Source: Streptomyces sp. CNQ-509 (lineage in GTDB: Bacteria > Actinomycetota > Actinomycetes > Streptomycetales > Streptomycetaceae). From it: a DNA stretch of 64,000 nt. Both the position numbers and the translations under genes were made by a program. Positions within the stretch are counted from its first letter, which is position 1; the number at the start of each line of letters is the position of its first letter. This document shows positions 8,416 to 17,669 of the stretch, piece after piece. Location of the stretch: positions 3,543,501 to 3,607,500 of the forward strand of contig NZ_CP011492.1 in NCBI RefSeq assembly GCF_001011035.1, written 5' to 3'. A model generated the notes under the pieces. That model was not told the origin of the DNA, ran no database searches, and saw only the letters and a program-made list of their open reading frames with translations.

Positions 8416-8793
8416 TCAGGAGGCGGACGGTTCGATCTCCCCCGCAAAGACGATGACCTGGTCGATGAGGCTCCGCCGCAGATGGACGACGTCCGTTCCC
8501 GCCAGGCGGGGACCTCCGTCCGGCGCGGTGAAGACCCACTGGTACCGGGCCCACTCGTCAGGCATGTCCACCGCCGAGCAGCGCACCATCGTGCCGGTCC
8601 CCGCCGGGTGACGCCGGATGTCCAGCACGAACCGCTCGACCGCCTCGATTCCTTCGCTGCGACCCAACGGCCCCCAGAAGACCACGTCCGAGGTCAGAGC
8701 CTGGGAGAGCAGGGCAGTCACATAGCTCTCGTCCGAGGCGTTGAACGCGGAGATGAACATGTCGATCGCGGACCGTGCAATCTCTTCCTGCAT
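8416..8793 (-). CDS. NTF2-like (SnoaL-type) protein
   Basis: A 125-residue cone-shaped-fold protein of the NTF2/SnoaL superfamily. It has an N-terminal helix (ARSAIDMFISAFNASDESYV), central residues typical of the family (SDVVFWGPLGRSEGIEAVERFV) and a C-terminal beta sheet. Such proteins are small enzymes (isomerase, dehydratase) or ligand-binding scaffolds; no catalytic set can be assigned. It is the only gene inside the repeat-rich block, flanked on both sides by the ~85-bp repeat family. An upstream ribosome site is weak (GGGGC). Confidence 0.72.
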   Translation of the reverse strand: MQEEIARSAIDMFISAFNASDESYVTALLSQALTSDVVFWGPLGRSEGIEAVERFVLDIRRHPAGTGTMVRCSAVDMPDEWARYQWVFTAPDGGPRLAGTDVVHLRRSLIDQVIVFAGEIEPSAS

Positions 8794-8928
8794 GCCCCAG
8801 TCATATCAGCCGTTTCGCGTACGCTCGTCCCGCGCGCCGCCTCCCGATCACGGTGGACCATCCCGGTCACAGCAGCCGGCTTCGGATCGGCCGTGCGTCT
8901 GGCCTGGGCGTGACCGTGGCGGCTGGGT

Positions 8929-9127
8929 GGGCGAAAGTCGGGACCGATGGGCGGTTTGGGCCGGTTTTCGCTAGGGGTTACCGCGAGTTCGTCCCGGTCA
9001 CGTGCGTTCCGCGTGATCCGGGTGCTGGGGGATGGGCTGTGGCCCGGTGGGCGAAAGTCGGCGCCTGGGGCTGATCCGGGCCGGATCCAGGGGTGTTACC
9101 AGGAGTTACGGCTCCTTTTCTCCGCCG
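8929..9127 (+). repeat. ~85-bp intergenic repeat family, units 4-5
   Basis: Two more units of the family seen at 7954-8300, with GGGCGAAAGTCGG at 8929 and 9049. GTTACCGCGAGTT follows at 8977 and GTTACCAGGAGTT at 9095. The spacing of 46-48 bp between the two conserved blocks is the same as in units 1 and 3. All five units point the same way, on both sides of the NTF2-like gene. Nothing else is recognisable in 8794-9364. Confidence 0.62.
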
Positions 9128-9364
9128 CGGCGGTACGGACAGGGGCCCGGTGGGCGATCACCGGGCGGATGCACGTCGTGCAGCAGACGTCGGGCGTTGC
9201 TCCCCCCTACGACACCGTCCACCCCAGCTCGGGCCCCTCCGCAGTCCAGTCGCCCGGCTCCGGTCCGAGTCGGCGCCGGGCCTCTCCGCGAGCGGAGTCG
9301 TCCCGCCGCGGCGTCGGCCCCCGTCCGCCGGGCACCGATCCGTAGGCCCTTCAACGGGGTGCCG

Positions 9365-9530
9365 CTCCCCCCGGGCCACTCATAGCCGCCGGTCGTTACG
9401 GGCCGGAGTCCGGTGTCAAGGGTGGGGCGAAGCCCCATCGCGCAGCGACGCTCCTCGCAGCGAAGCGGAGAGGAGCGCCCTTGACACCGGACGGAGGCCC
9501 GCATCATCAGGAGATGGGTGGCCCGGGGGG
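9365..9530. repeat. Palindromic MITE/REP-like element, copy B
   Basis: Ends CTCCCCCCGGGCCACT and GGGTGGCCCGGGGGG. Its reverse complement aligns with copy A (7181-7347) over nearly the whole length, including the GATGGGGCTTCGCCCCACC core and the TGACACCGGACTCCGGCCCG arm. The two copies are therefore inverted relative to each other and enclose about 2 kb. Confidence 0.72.
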
Positions 9531-9585
9531 TGCCCAAGCGATGCCGGTACCCCCGACGCCGCCCATCCGACGCCGGGCTGGCCCG

Positions 9586-9777
9586 TTACAGCAGGTGGTC
9601 CGCCTTGCCGGCCTTGATGTCCCGGATGAGCGTGCGGAGTGCTTCCACGGAGTCGGTGACCCGGTGCTCCTCCCTGCCTGCCACGGCGATGTGCGCGTTG
9701 CCCTCCGCGTCCGTGCCTATGCGGAAGCAGTTCCCCGAGTCCTGGCAGAACGGTTGCTCCCACGTGATGTCCGGCAT
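9586..9777 (-). CDS. Small DUF397-like hypothetical protein
   Basis: A 63-residue protein beginning MPDITWEQPFCQDSGNC and ending with a helix VEALRTLIRDIKAGKADHLL. The Trp-near-N-terminus, Cys-x-x-x-x-N-C-F-R-I and terminal helix resemble the small DUF397-type proteins that accompany XRE regulators in Streptomyces. I cannot confirm membership. Its start codon lies right at the end of a broken NUDIX gene, so it may have lost its original upstream partner. Confidence 0.6.
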   Translation of the reverse strand: MPDITWEQPFCQDSGNCFRIGTDAEGNAHIAVAGREEHRVTDSVEALRTLIRDIKAGKADHLL

Positions 9778-9779
9778 GG

Positions 9780-9887
9780 GCCGCCCGGAAGGGTCCAGTT
9801 GCTCTCCCCCTCCGGCGGTACGTGCCGGGCGAGCAGCACCCGGCCGCCCGCGATGCACACCGCGTACGCCGCCAGCCGGAAACTCAT
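9780..9887 (-). pseudogene. N-terminal fragment of NUDIX hydrolase
   Basis: From the ATG at 9887 about 36 residues (MSFRLAAYAVCI, VLLARHVPPEGESNW, TLPGG) match the first strand-loop part of Streptomyces NUDIX hydrolases. The match stops exactly at the LPGG that normally opens the NUDIX box. The catalytic REXXEE helix is missing. The next base enters the start of the small gene at 9777, so a deletion probably fused the two. Confidence 0.6.
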
Positions 9888-10003
9888 CCCCGCACCCCCA
9901 CCGCCGGACCCTCTTCAACCCCCACACCGAGGTGCCGGCGAACAGGCGTCCGGCCCCGGCGGCATGGGGCACCGCCGGGGCCGGATTGGGGGTGGGGACG
10001 GGG

Positions 10004-10456
10004 TCAGCCGAAGGCGCGGACGGCCTGGTAGTAGACCCAGGCGGTGCTGTTGCAGGAGGTCTTGGTGGCGCCCGAGTAGCGGTTGCAGACGCGCTTGAGG
10101 TCTTCGTAGAAGGCGCTGTCGAGGCGGGACTTGTTGGCGTCGAAGCCGCCGATCTCCTTGTAGTTGCGGTAGCCGAAGTCGTGGCGCTGGCAGGCTTTCT
10201 GGAAGGGGAAGCCGAAGGGGTTGTCGGGGGAGCTGCTGCAGTAGTCGGTCGACCAGTTGAACGCATAGGCGGACCAGGCGCCGCGGTTGGCCTCGGCGGC
10301 GGCCCAGGAGTTGTAGCTCGTGGCGCTGGTCTGGGTGAAGCTCGCGAGGACCTGGGGCTTGTCGGCGGGGGCGGCCTCGGCGGGGGCGACGGTTGCCAGG
10401 AGGGCTGCCGCGGTGACGCCGGCGGCGACCAGACCCTTCTTCGCGGTGGGGCGCAT
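10004..10456 (-). CDS. Secreted prokaryotic phospholipase A2
   Basis: A 150-residue exported enzyme. A signal peptide (Lys-rich start, hydrophobic core, probable cleavage after residue 28 in AEA) is followed by the bacterial PLA2 domain. The active-site motif is CQRHDFGYRNY, with His92 as general base and the adjacent Asp93; four cysteines (73, 89 and two near the C-terminus) fit the two disulfides of the Streptomyces violaceoruber enzyme. It would hydrolyse the sn-2 ester of phospholipids outside the cell, with calcium. It is a single gene, divergent from the DUF6528 gene. Confidence 0.9.
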   Translation of the reverse strand: MRPTAKKGLVAAGVTAAALLATVAPAEAAPADKPQVLASFTQTSATSYNSWAAAEANRGAWSAYAFNWSTDYCSSSPDNPFGFPFQKACQRHDFGYRNYKEIGGFDANKSRLDSAFYEDLKRVCNRYSGATKTSCNSTAWVYYQAVRAFG

Positions 10457-10721
10457 GGGGACTCCTCGGGTAGGTGCGCCGGGTCACGGCGCACGGCCTG
10501 GGGGTGCGCCAACTGCCGCGGTAGTGCCGGCAGTCGGCCGTGCCGGCGCTCAGACTATGCGCGTAGAATGGCCGTGGGAAGTCATGCCCCTGACAGGATC
10601 ATGAAGTCGGTGTACGTCCCCCATGCCGCGCAACCGCGGCGCAACCGGCGTGCATTACCCGTGCATTACAACGGAAATCGGCCGGTCCCCACCGGCGAGC
10701 CGACGAACGGATGGACGGACG

Positions 10722-11675
10722 ATGAAGCGACGCAGCCTGCTCACCGGAGCCCTCGCCGGGGCGGTCGCCGCGCCGGCCGCCGTCACCCTCGGCGCGTCGA
10801 AGGCGAACGCCGCGGTGGCCGACTACCCCATCGCGCTCACCGATCAGGCCACCAACAGCTTCCAGGTCTTCGACCGCACCGGCGACTGGTCCGCCGCGTC
10901 CGACTGGAGCTTCACCCCGGGGACCACGAACGGCTGGGACGACCCCTTCGAGATCCGCTTCCGCGCGACCACCCGCTACGGCACGATCGCGCTCATGACC
11001 GCGGGCCAGCCCGGCAACGGCCGCGCCGGCATCGTGGCCGTCACCGGCAACGGCAACCGGCTGGACCGCGGCGACCTCATCTGGGAGGCGTCCGTGGCCA
11101 GTTACCCGCACTGCATCGAGCGCATCCCGAACGTCGCCGCCGTGGTCGTCGCCGGCACCCGCGACCGCATCCACGTCTACGGCGGCGCCAACAGCGACCA
11201 CTCCACGCTCCGCGAGGTGCAGACGATCACCGACATGCCCAAGCCGCACGCGGTCCTCTGGGACGACGTGAACGACCTGCTGTGGGTCACCGGCGGCACG
11301 GTCATCCGCACCTACCGGGTCACGGGCGCCAACTCCACGGCCCGGCTGGTGAAGTCGGGTACGGACATCACGTTCGCCGGCAACGGCCACGACATCCAGC
11401 CCGACTACACCGACCCCGGCAAGCTGTGGGTCACCGACAGCGGCCGGGTGTACTCGCTGGACAAGGCGACGCGGAAGGTGACGATCATCTCCGAGGAGAA
11501 CTACGTCAAGTCCTACGTCCGCTACACCGACGGCGAGGCGATGTGGACCCTCGACCCGACCCCCGCGGATCCTCCGTGGGGCGGCCCGACCGTCTACTTC
11601 TCCGGCGGCCAGTCCAAGACCCGCCCCGGCGCCCAGATCTACAAGGCCCGCATCGTCACGACCCGCTTCCACTGA
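10722..11675 (+). CDS. Tat-exported DUF6528-family protein
   Basis: A 317-residue protein. It starts with a twin-arginine signal (MKRRSLLTGALAG, cleavage near ASKANA) and continues with a beta-propeller-like domain of the DUF6528 type (IALTDQATNSFQVFD; repeated strand-turn units with W/D pairs such as LLWVTGGTVI and LWVTDSGRVY). Function is unknown; the fold suggests a secreted sugar- or polymer-binding scaffold. I chose the ATG at 10722 because it opens the Tat signal. The last 20 bp overlap the convergent MFS gene. Confidence 0.8.
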   Translation: MKRRSLLTGALAGAVAAPAAVTLGASKANAAVADYPIALTDQATNSFQVFDRTGDWSAASDWSFTPGTTNGWDDPFEIRFRATTRYGTIALMTAGQPGNGRAGIVAVTGNGNRLDRGDLIWEASVASYPHCIERIPNVAAVVVAGTRDRIHVYGGANSDHSTLREVQTITDMPKPHAVLWDDVNDLLWVTGGTVIRTYRVTGANSTARLVKSGTDITFAGNGHDIQPDYTDPGKLWVTDSGRVYSLDKATRKVTIISEENYVKSYVRYTDGEAMWTLDPTPADPPWGGPTVYFSGGQSKTRPGAQIYKARIVTTRFH

Positions 11676-12915
11676 CCCCGCCGGCCTCGCCGGCACCACC
11701 GGCACCGCCCGGCCCGGCGAGCAGCGCCGAGACCCCCAGCAGCGTAGGAGCCGCGACCAGCGCCGCCAGCACCACCGCCGCCCCGCCCGCGGCGAACGGC
11801 ACGCGCAGCCCGTACGCCGCCGCCAGCACCCCGCCCAGCAGCGAACCCAGCGGCAGGCTGCCCCAGCTCAGGAACCGGTGCACGCTGCTGATCCGCCCCA
11901 GCAGCCGGTCCGGCACGATGGTCTGCCGCACCGCCGCGGTGAGCACGCTCCACGTCATCGTCGCGAACCCGAACCCGGCGCTGCTCGCCCCCGCCGCCCA
12001 CGGATTCGACGTCGCCCCCATCGCGACCGTCGTCAGCCCGTGCCCGAGCACGGCCGCCACCAGGCACGGCCCCGCCGCCGCGGGCCGGATGCGCTCGGCG
12101 GCCCAGGACCCGGCGACCGCGCCGACCGCGACGGCGCTGGACAGCACCCCGTAGCCGACCGCCGACAGGTCCAGCGTCTCCAGGGCGTACAGCACGAAGA
12201 CGGCCATGGTCATCGCGCGGGCGAGGTTCATGAAGGTGACGACGACCGACAGGGCGCGGATCACCGGATGGCGCCACAGCCACCCGAAGCCCTCCCCTAT
12301 CGCGCGCACCACGCCGGCCCTCGGCGCGTCCGCCGCCCCGGCGGGCCGGAACGTGCCCCGCAGCCGGCTCAGCAGCGCCGCGCTCGCCGCGAAGCTCACC
12401 GCGTCGAGCACGAACGGCACCGCCTGCCCGAGCCGGAAGAGGAGGCCGCCGAGGGGCGGGCCCGCGAACTCGTTGGCGCCCAGCTCCACGCCGAAGAGCC
12501 GCGCGTTGCCGCGCGTGAGCTGCTCCCGGGGCACGATCCGCGGCAGGATCGTGGGCGCCGCCGCGTCGTAGACCACCTCCCCGATGCCCAGCAGGAACAC
12601 GACCGCGCACAGCACCGCGATCGAGGAGCGGTCGGCCAGGACGGTGGCGGTGAGGAGCGCGGCCAGGCACATCCGGACGAGCTGGACCGCGACCATCAGC
12701 CGGCGCCGGTCGACCCGGTCGGCCAGGGCGCCGGCGGGGAGGCTGACCAGCAGCCACGGGAGTTCGGCCGCCACCGAGACGACGGCGACGGCCACCGGGT
12801 CGCGGGTCACGGCGGCGGCCAGCAGGGGCAGGGCGGTCAGGCGGACGCCGTCGCCGAGGTTGGAGACCGCGGAGGATAACCACAGCCGCCGGAAGTCCGC
12901 CCCCAGGCCCGTCAC
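11656..12915 (-). CDS. MFS transporter
   Basis: A 419-residue twelve-segment transporter with the loop motif GALADRVDRRRLMV. It resembles the same actinobacterial MFS_3-like exporters as the gene at 5401. Its stop lies inside the 3' end of the DUF6528 gene (20-bp convergent overlap). Its 5' end is only 9 bp from the stop of lnt, on the same strand downstream of it, so co-transcription with lnt is likely. Substrate unknown. Confidence 0.82.
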   Translation of the reverse strand: MTGLGADFRRLWLSSAVSNLGDGVRLTALPLLAAAVTRDPVAVAVVSVAAELPWLLVSLPAGALADRVDRRRLMVAVQLVRMCLAALLTATVLADRSSIAVLCAVVFLLGIGEVVYDAAAPTILPRIVPREQLTRGNARLFGVELGANEFAGPPLGGLLFRLGQAVPFVLDAVSFAASAALLSRLRGTFRPAGAADAPRAGVVRAIGEGFGWLWRHPVIRALSVVVTFMNLARAMTMAVFVLYALETLDLSAVGYGVLSSAVAVGAVAGSWAAERIRPAAAGPCLVAAVLGHGLTTVAMGATSNPWAAGASSAGFGFATMTWSVLTAAVRQTIVPDRLLGRISSVHRFLSWGSLPLGSLLGGVLAAAYGLRVPFAAGGAAVVLAALVAAPTLLGVSALLAGPGGAGGAGEAGGVSGSGS

Positions 12916-12924
12916 GGCGGCGGG

Positions 12925-14625
12925 TCAGTCCTCCGTCGGCGTACGGGCCCCGGAAGCCGGACCCGGACCCGAAGCGGAAGCCGAAGCCGAAGACGAAGCA
13001 GGAGCGCCCTCCCGGCGGCGCAGGTACAGCGCCGTGCCGAGCGACCCCGCCGCGATCGCCACGATCGCCCACTCCGGGGCCGAGCCCACCCGCGTCGCCA
13101 GGGTCTCGTCCGTGCGCAGCGGGACCTCCGCCGTCAGCACCTCGCGGCGCCACGGGCCCGTCTCGTCGACCGTCTCGCCGTCCGGCGTGACGATCGCGCT
13201 GATGCCCGTCGTGGAGGCGACCAGCGTCGAGCGGTCGTGCTCGACCGCCCGCAGCCGCGACATCGCGAGCTGCTGCTCGGGCTCGCCGAGGTTGCCGTCG
13301 CGCATGTAGGTGGCGTTGTTGGTGGGTACGGCCAGCAGGTTGGCCCCCGTACGCACCTGGTCGCGGACCTGGCCGTCGTACGCGACCTCGTAGCAGATCG
13401 ACTCCGCCAGGCGCACGGCCCCGGCGTCCAGCCGCACCGCCTCCTCCCCCGGCTCGAAGTCGCGCGGGATGAGCTGGAGGTCGCCGAAGCCGCCGAGCAG
13501 CGCGCGCATCGGGATGTACTCGCCGAAGGGCACGAGCTGCCGCTTGGCGTAGTACTCACCGGGGCCGCTGCCCGGGAGCCAGAGGAGACCCGCGTTGCGG
13601 ATGCGGTCGCCGGGGGCGTCGAGGATCGCGCCGACGACGACGGGGGCGCCGAGGTCGTCCACGACCTGGGAGATCCGGGCGCTGAGGACGGCGTCGTTGC
13701 GCGGGTCGCGGTCGGTGGCGTTCTCCGGCCACAGCACCAGGTCCGGCCGCTCCGCCCGGCCCGCCCTGACGTCCTCGACCAGTTCCTCGGTGGCCGCGAT
13801 GTGGTTCTCCGCGACCATCTCGACCCGGGCCTGCTCCTCCAGGCTGCGCGCCCGCGGTACGTTGCCCTGCACCACGGCCACGGTCGCCCGCTCGTCGCCC
13901 GCGTCCCCGGCGCTCGGCAGCAGCAGCATCCCGCACGCCCCCAGCGCGACCGACCCGGCGAGCGCGACCGCCGGCACCACGCGGTGCGCGGCGCGCGCGG
14001 TGACCAGCGCCGCGAGCGCGCCCCCGGTGAGCGCGACGACGGCGCTGACCAACGGGGCGCCGCCGGCCGAGGCCCAGCCGAGCGTCGGTGCGTCGGCCTG
14101 GCTGAAGGCCAGCCGGCCCCAGGGGAAGCCGCCCAGCGGCACCCGCGAGCGCACCGCCTCGACCGCCACCCACCAGGCCGCCGCCCACAGCCACCAGGCC
14201 GGCAGCCGCACGAGCGGCGGCACGGCGAGGCACAGACCGCCGAGCATCAGCGCCTGGATCACGCTGAGCAGCAGCCACGGCAGGATGCCGAGGTTGGACA
14301 GCCACCACAGCAGGGGGACGAAGAACGCGACGCCGAAGGCCGTACCGAGCCAGAACGTGTCCCTCTTGCGGCGGGCGCCGCGCAGCAGCACGAAGAGCGC
14401 CGCGGGCGCGACGGCGGCCAGAGGCCACAGCCCGTACGGCGGGAAGGCGAGCGCGAGCAGCACCCCGGCGACCGCGGCGAGCGCGGGCGGGAACCACGCC
14501 CGGCGGCTGAACGCCGCCAGCCACGGCGCCCGCTGCCCCACGGCGGCGGCCCACGCCACGGTGGCCTGCGGGGCCTCTCCGCCGCCCGCGGGGGCGGCTG
14601 TCGTACGCGGTGGTGCGGCGGTCAC
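12925..14625 (-). CDS. lnt: Apolipoprotein N-acyltransferase
   Basis: A 566-residue membrane enzyme that transfers a third acyl chain to the N-terminal cysteine of lipoproteins. About seven N-terminal membrane helices (residues ~45-240) precede a nitrilase-like domain. The Glu-Lys-Cys triad is visible as E301 in LWPEN, K361 in YYAKRQLVPFGEY and C411 in AESICYE. The start is the GTG at 14625 behind TGGAGG. A Ser/Ala-rich cytoplasmic tail follows the last helix. At least two lipoproteins in this window (DUF305, iron-binding protein) would be substrates. Confidence 0.92.
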   Translation of the reverse strand: MTAAPPRTTAAPAGGGEAPQATVAWAAAVGQRAPWLAAFSRRAWFPPALAAVAGVLLALAFPPYGLWPLAAVAPAALFVLLRGARRKRDTFWLGTAFGVAFFVPLLWWLSNLGILPWLLLSVIQALMLGGLCLAVPPLVRLPAWWLWAAAWWVAVEAVRSRVPLGGFPWGRLAFSQADAPTLGWASAGGAPLVSAVVALTGGALAALVTARAAHRVVPAVALAGSVALGACGMLLLPSAGDAGDERATVAVVQGNVPRARSLEEQARVEMVAENHIAATEELVEDVRAGRAERPDLVLWPENATDRDPRNDAVLSARISQVVDDLGAPVVVGAILDAPGDRIRNAGLLWLPGSGPGEYYAKRQLVPFGEYIPMRALLGGFGDLQLIPRDFEPGEEAVRLDAGAVRLAESICYEVAYDGQVRDQVRTGANLLAVPTNNATYMRDGNLGEPEQQLAMSRLRAVEHDRSTLVASTTGISAIVTPDGETVDETGPWRREVLTAEVPLRTDETLATRVGSAPEWAIVAIAAGSLGTALYLRRREGAPASSSASASASGPGPASGARTPTED

Positions 14626-14810
14626 GGAGCCTCCAGGATGTGCTCGTCTGCGGGCGCCGCGGGTGCCTGGCGCTCGCGTGTGGGTCCGGCATCCGCACGC
14701 CGCCCACCCGTATTCTCGCCCCGGCACCCCCCTCGCGCGCCAGTGAGGTTCGCCTCCCGGCGCCGCCGGGCGCCGCCGAGGCCCCGCGGGTACGTCCGGA
14801 AGCGGCCCGG

Positions 14811-15656
14811 CTACCAGGCCCCGACGTGCGCCAGCGCCCTCGTGACGTACCTGCGTACCGTCTCGTCCGCGTCGTCCGCCGCTGCCCGCATCCCCTCGGT
14901 GAACATCCTCCGCCCCTCCGGGGTGATCTCGCACACCACGGGACCGTCCACCGACCACCGGCCCGCGCCGCCGTTCGTGAGGCGGGCCAGGTGCTGCGCC
15001 ACCCCGCGGCGCACCGGGACCGGACGGTCCTCCGCCAGCAGATCGAGCAGGGGCCGCAGCATCACGGTGTCGCCCGGGACGGCGAGCGCCGGGGCGACCC
15101 AGTCGACGGCCGGGATCAGCGGGTAGAAGTCCGGGCGGTGGAGCTCCCGCCAGGACGCCGGCGCGCGCAGCAGCCCGTCGAGGAAGTCCCGGGCCTCCTC
15201 GCCGCCGGTGTCGGCGAGCGCGAACATCAGGGCGCTGACGTAGTACGACCGCTCCACCCGGGGATGGTCCGTCTCCGACCGGATCGCCGCGATCAGCGGT
15301 GCGACCGCGCGCGGGTCGCGCAGCGTCATCAGCACGCGCGCGGCGTCCTCGCGGACGGACAGGTCGCGGTCCCGCAGCGCCGCGACGTACTTCTCGACGG
15401 GATGCGTCCTGCGGTAGTCCGCCTCGCCTTCCGCGGTGAGTTCGCGGTGCCGCCGCCAGCAGTCGTCGCAGGCTTCGCGGACGACGGTGGAGCCGACCCG
15501 GCCAGGCGCACCCACGTAGAACGACGGGGACAGCACCCCGGGCGGCGGCGCCTTCGTGACCCCTCCCGGCACGCGTCTGCGGCAGGCGTCGCACCAGGGG
15601 CCGGTGTGCTTGTCGCCACCTGCCAGGGCCGTACGGAGCTTCTTCCACCAGTTCAC
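14811..15656 (-). CDS. HEAT-repeat protein with N-terminal four-Cys motif
   Basis: A 281-residue protein. The N-terminus has two CxxC pairs (C22/C25 in WCDACRRR and C63/C66 in ACDDCWRRH) that could form a zinc knuckle. Residues ~85-281 consist of alpha-helical HEAT-like repeats (VREDAARVLMTLRDPRAVAPL, VRRGVAQHLARL, VRRYVTRALAHV). Such proteins are usually scaffolds. It starts with GTG 15656 behind GAGGAGG. The function is unknown to me. Confidence 0.75.
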   Translation of the reverse strand: MNWWKKLRTALAGGDKHTGPWCDACRRRVPGGVTKAPPPGVLSPSFYVGAPGRVGSTVVREACDDCWRRHRELTAEGEADYRRTHPVEKYVAALRDRDLSVREDAARVLMTLRDPRAVAPLIAAIRSETDHPRVERSYYVSALMFALADTGGEEARDFLDGLLRAPASWRELHRPDFYPLIPAVDWVAPALAVPGDTVMLRPLLDLLAEDRPVPVRRGVAQHLARLTNGGAGRWSVDGPVVCEITPEGRRMFTEGMRAAADDADETVRRYVTRALAHVGAW

Positions 15657-15782
15657 CGGGGCGGCCTCCTCGGGGAGATGGGGCCGCGGGGAAGCGTAGG
15701 CCGCCGGTCCGCGGAAGGCGAGGGGGCGGCCCTCGGCGGGGGGCGCGCAGACTTCCCTCGCGTACCGACTGCCGAGCCGGGG

Positions 15783-15801
15783 TGAGGTTAGGTTAACCTA
15801 A
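15783..15801 (+). promoter_or_regulatory. Iron box (DmdR/IdeR/DtxR-type operator)
   Basis: TGAGGTTAGGTTAACCTAA matches the actinobacterial iron-box consensus TTAGGTTAGGCTAACCTAA at 17 of 19 positions. It ends 6 bp before the GTG of the ABC operon. Fe-loaded DmdR1/IdeR bound here would block transcription, so the operon should be induced by iron shortage. Confidence 0.9.
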
Positions 15802-15807
15802 GCTCCC

Positions 15808-16664
<857 letters not shown>

Positions 16665-16668
<4 letters not shown>

Positions 16669-17666
16669 CACGCCTCCTGCTGACCGCGGCGGTCGCCACC
16701 GCCGCGACGCTCACCCTGGCCGCCTGCGGCACCACCGAAGACGCCGCGGACGACGACGACAAGGGCGGCGCCGGCAAGGGCGCCGCGCAGCCGATCACCC
16801 TCACCGACTCCACCGGCAAGAAGGTGACGCTCGAAGACGGGCCCGCCACCAAGGTGGTCGGCACCGAGTGGAACGTGGTCGAGAACCTCGTGTCGCTGGG
16901 CGTCGACCCCGTCGGCGTCGCCGACGTCAAGGGCTACAACACCTGGGACTCCGCGGTCCCGCTCACCAACGAGCCCGAGGACATCGGCACCCGCGGCGAG
17001 CCGAGCATCGACACCATCGCCTCGCTCAACCCCGACCTGATCATCGCCACCAGCGACCTGCCCGAGTCGGCCGTCAAGCAGTTGAGCGAGCGCACCCCGG
17101 TGCTCACCCTCCGCTCCGCGGACGCCTCCGACCCCGTCGGCCAGATGACCGAGAACCTCGACCTCATCGCGAAGGCCACCGGCACGACCGACCGGGCCGA
17201 GAAGCTGAAGAAGGACTTCGACGCCAAGCTCGACGAGGGCAGGAAGGCGCTCGACGACGCCGGCCTGGGCGGCGCGAAGGTCGCCTTCGCCGACGGGTAC
17301 GTCGTCTCCAACCAGGTCTCCATCCGCCCCTTCACCAGCGGCTCCCTGCTCGGCGGCGTCAACGAGCGGCTGGGCCTCGAGAACGCCTGGGACGTCAAGG
17401 GCGACAAGGACTACGGCCTCGGCTCGACCGACGTCGAGGGTCTGACGAAGCTCCCCGAGGACACGCAGTTCGTGTACATCGGCAACGACGAGGACGAGGC
17501 CAGCACCCCGTTCACCGGCGAGCTGAAGGACGACTCCGTCTGGAAGTCGCTGCCGTTCGTCAAGGCGGGCGACGTCCACCGGCTGGACGACGGCATCTGG
17601 ATGTTCGGCAGCGTCGAATCCATGAACCAGTACGTCGACGCCCTCGTCGGCGCGCTGACGAAGTAG
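16665..17666 (+). CDS. Iron-siderophore ABC transporter, substrate-binding lipoprotein
   Basis: A 333-residue extracytoplasmic binding protein. The lipoprotein signal ends TLAAC with the lipidated Cys at 21. After an acidic linker comes a FecB/FhuD-type domain (GTEWNVVENLVSLGVDPVGV; ASLNPDLIIATSDLPES) with the long backbone helix of the type III fold. Ligand is probably a ferric siderophore, since the operon has an iron box. It overlaps the ATPase gene by 4 bp. Confidence 0.9.
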
Positions 17667-17669
17667 CCG

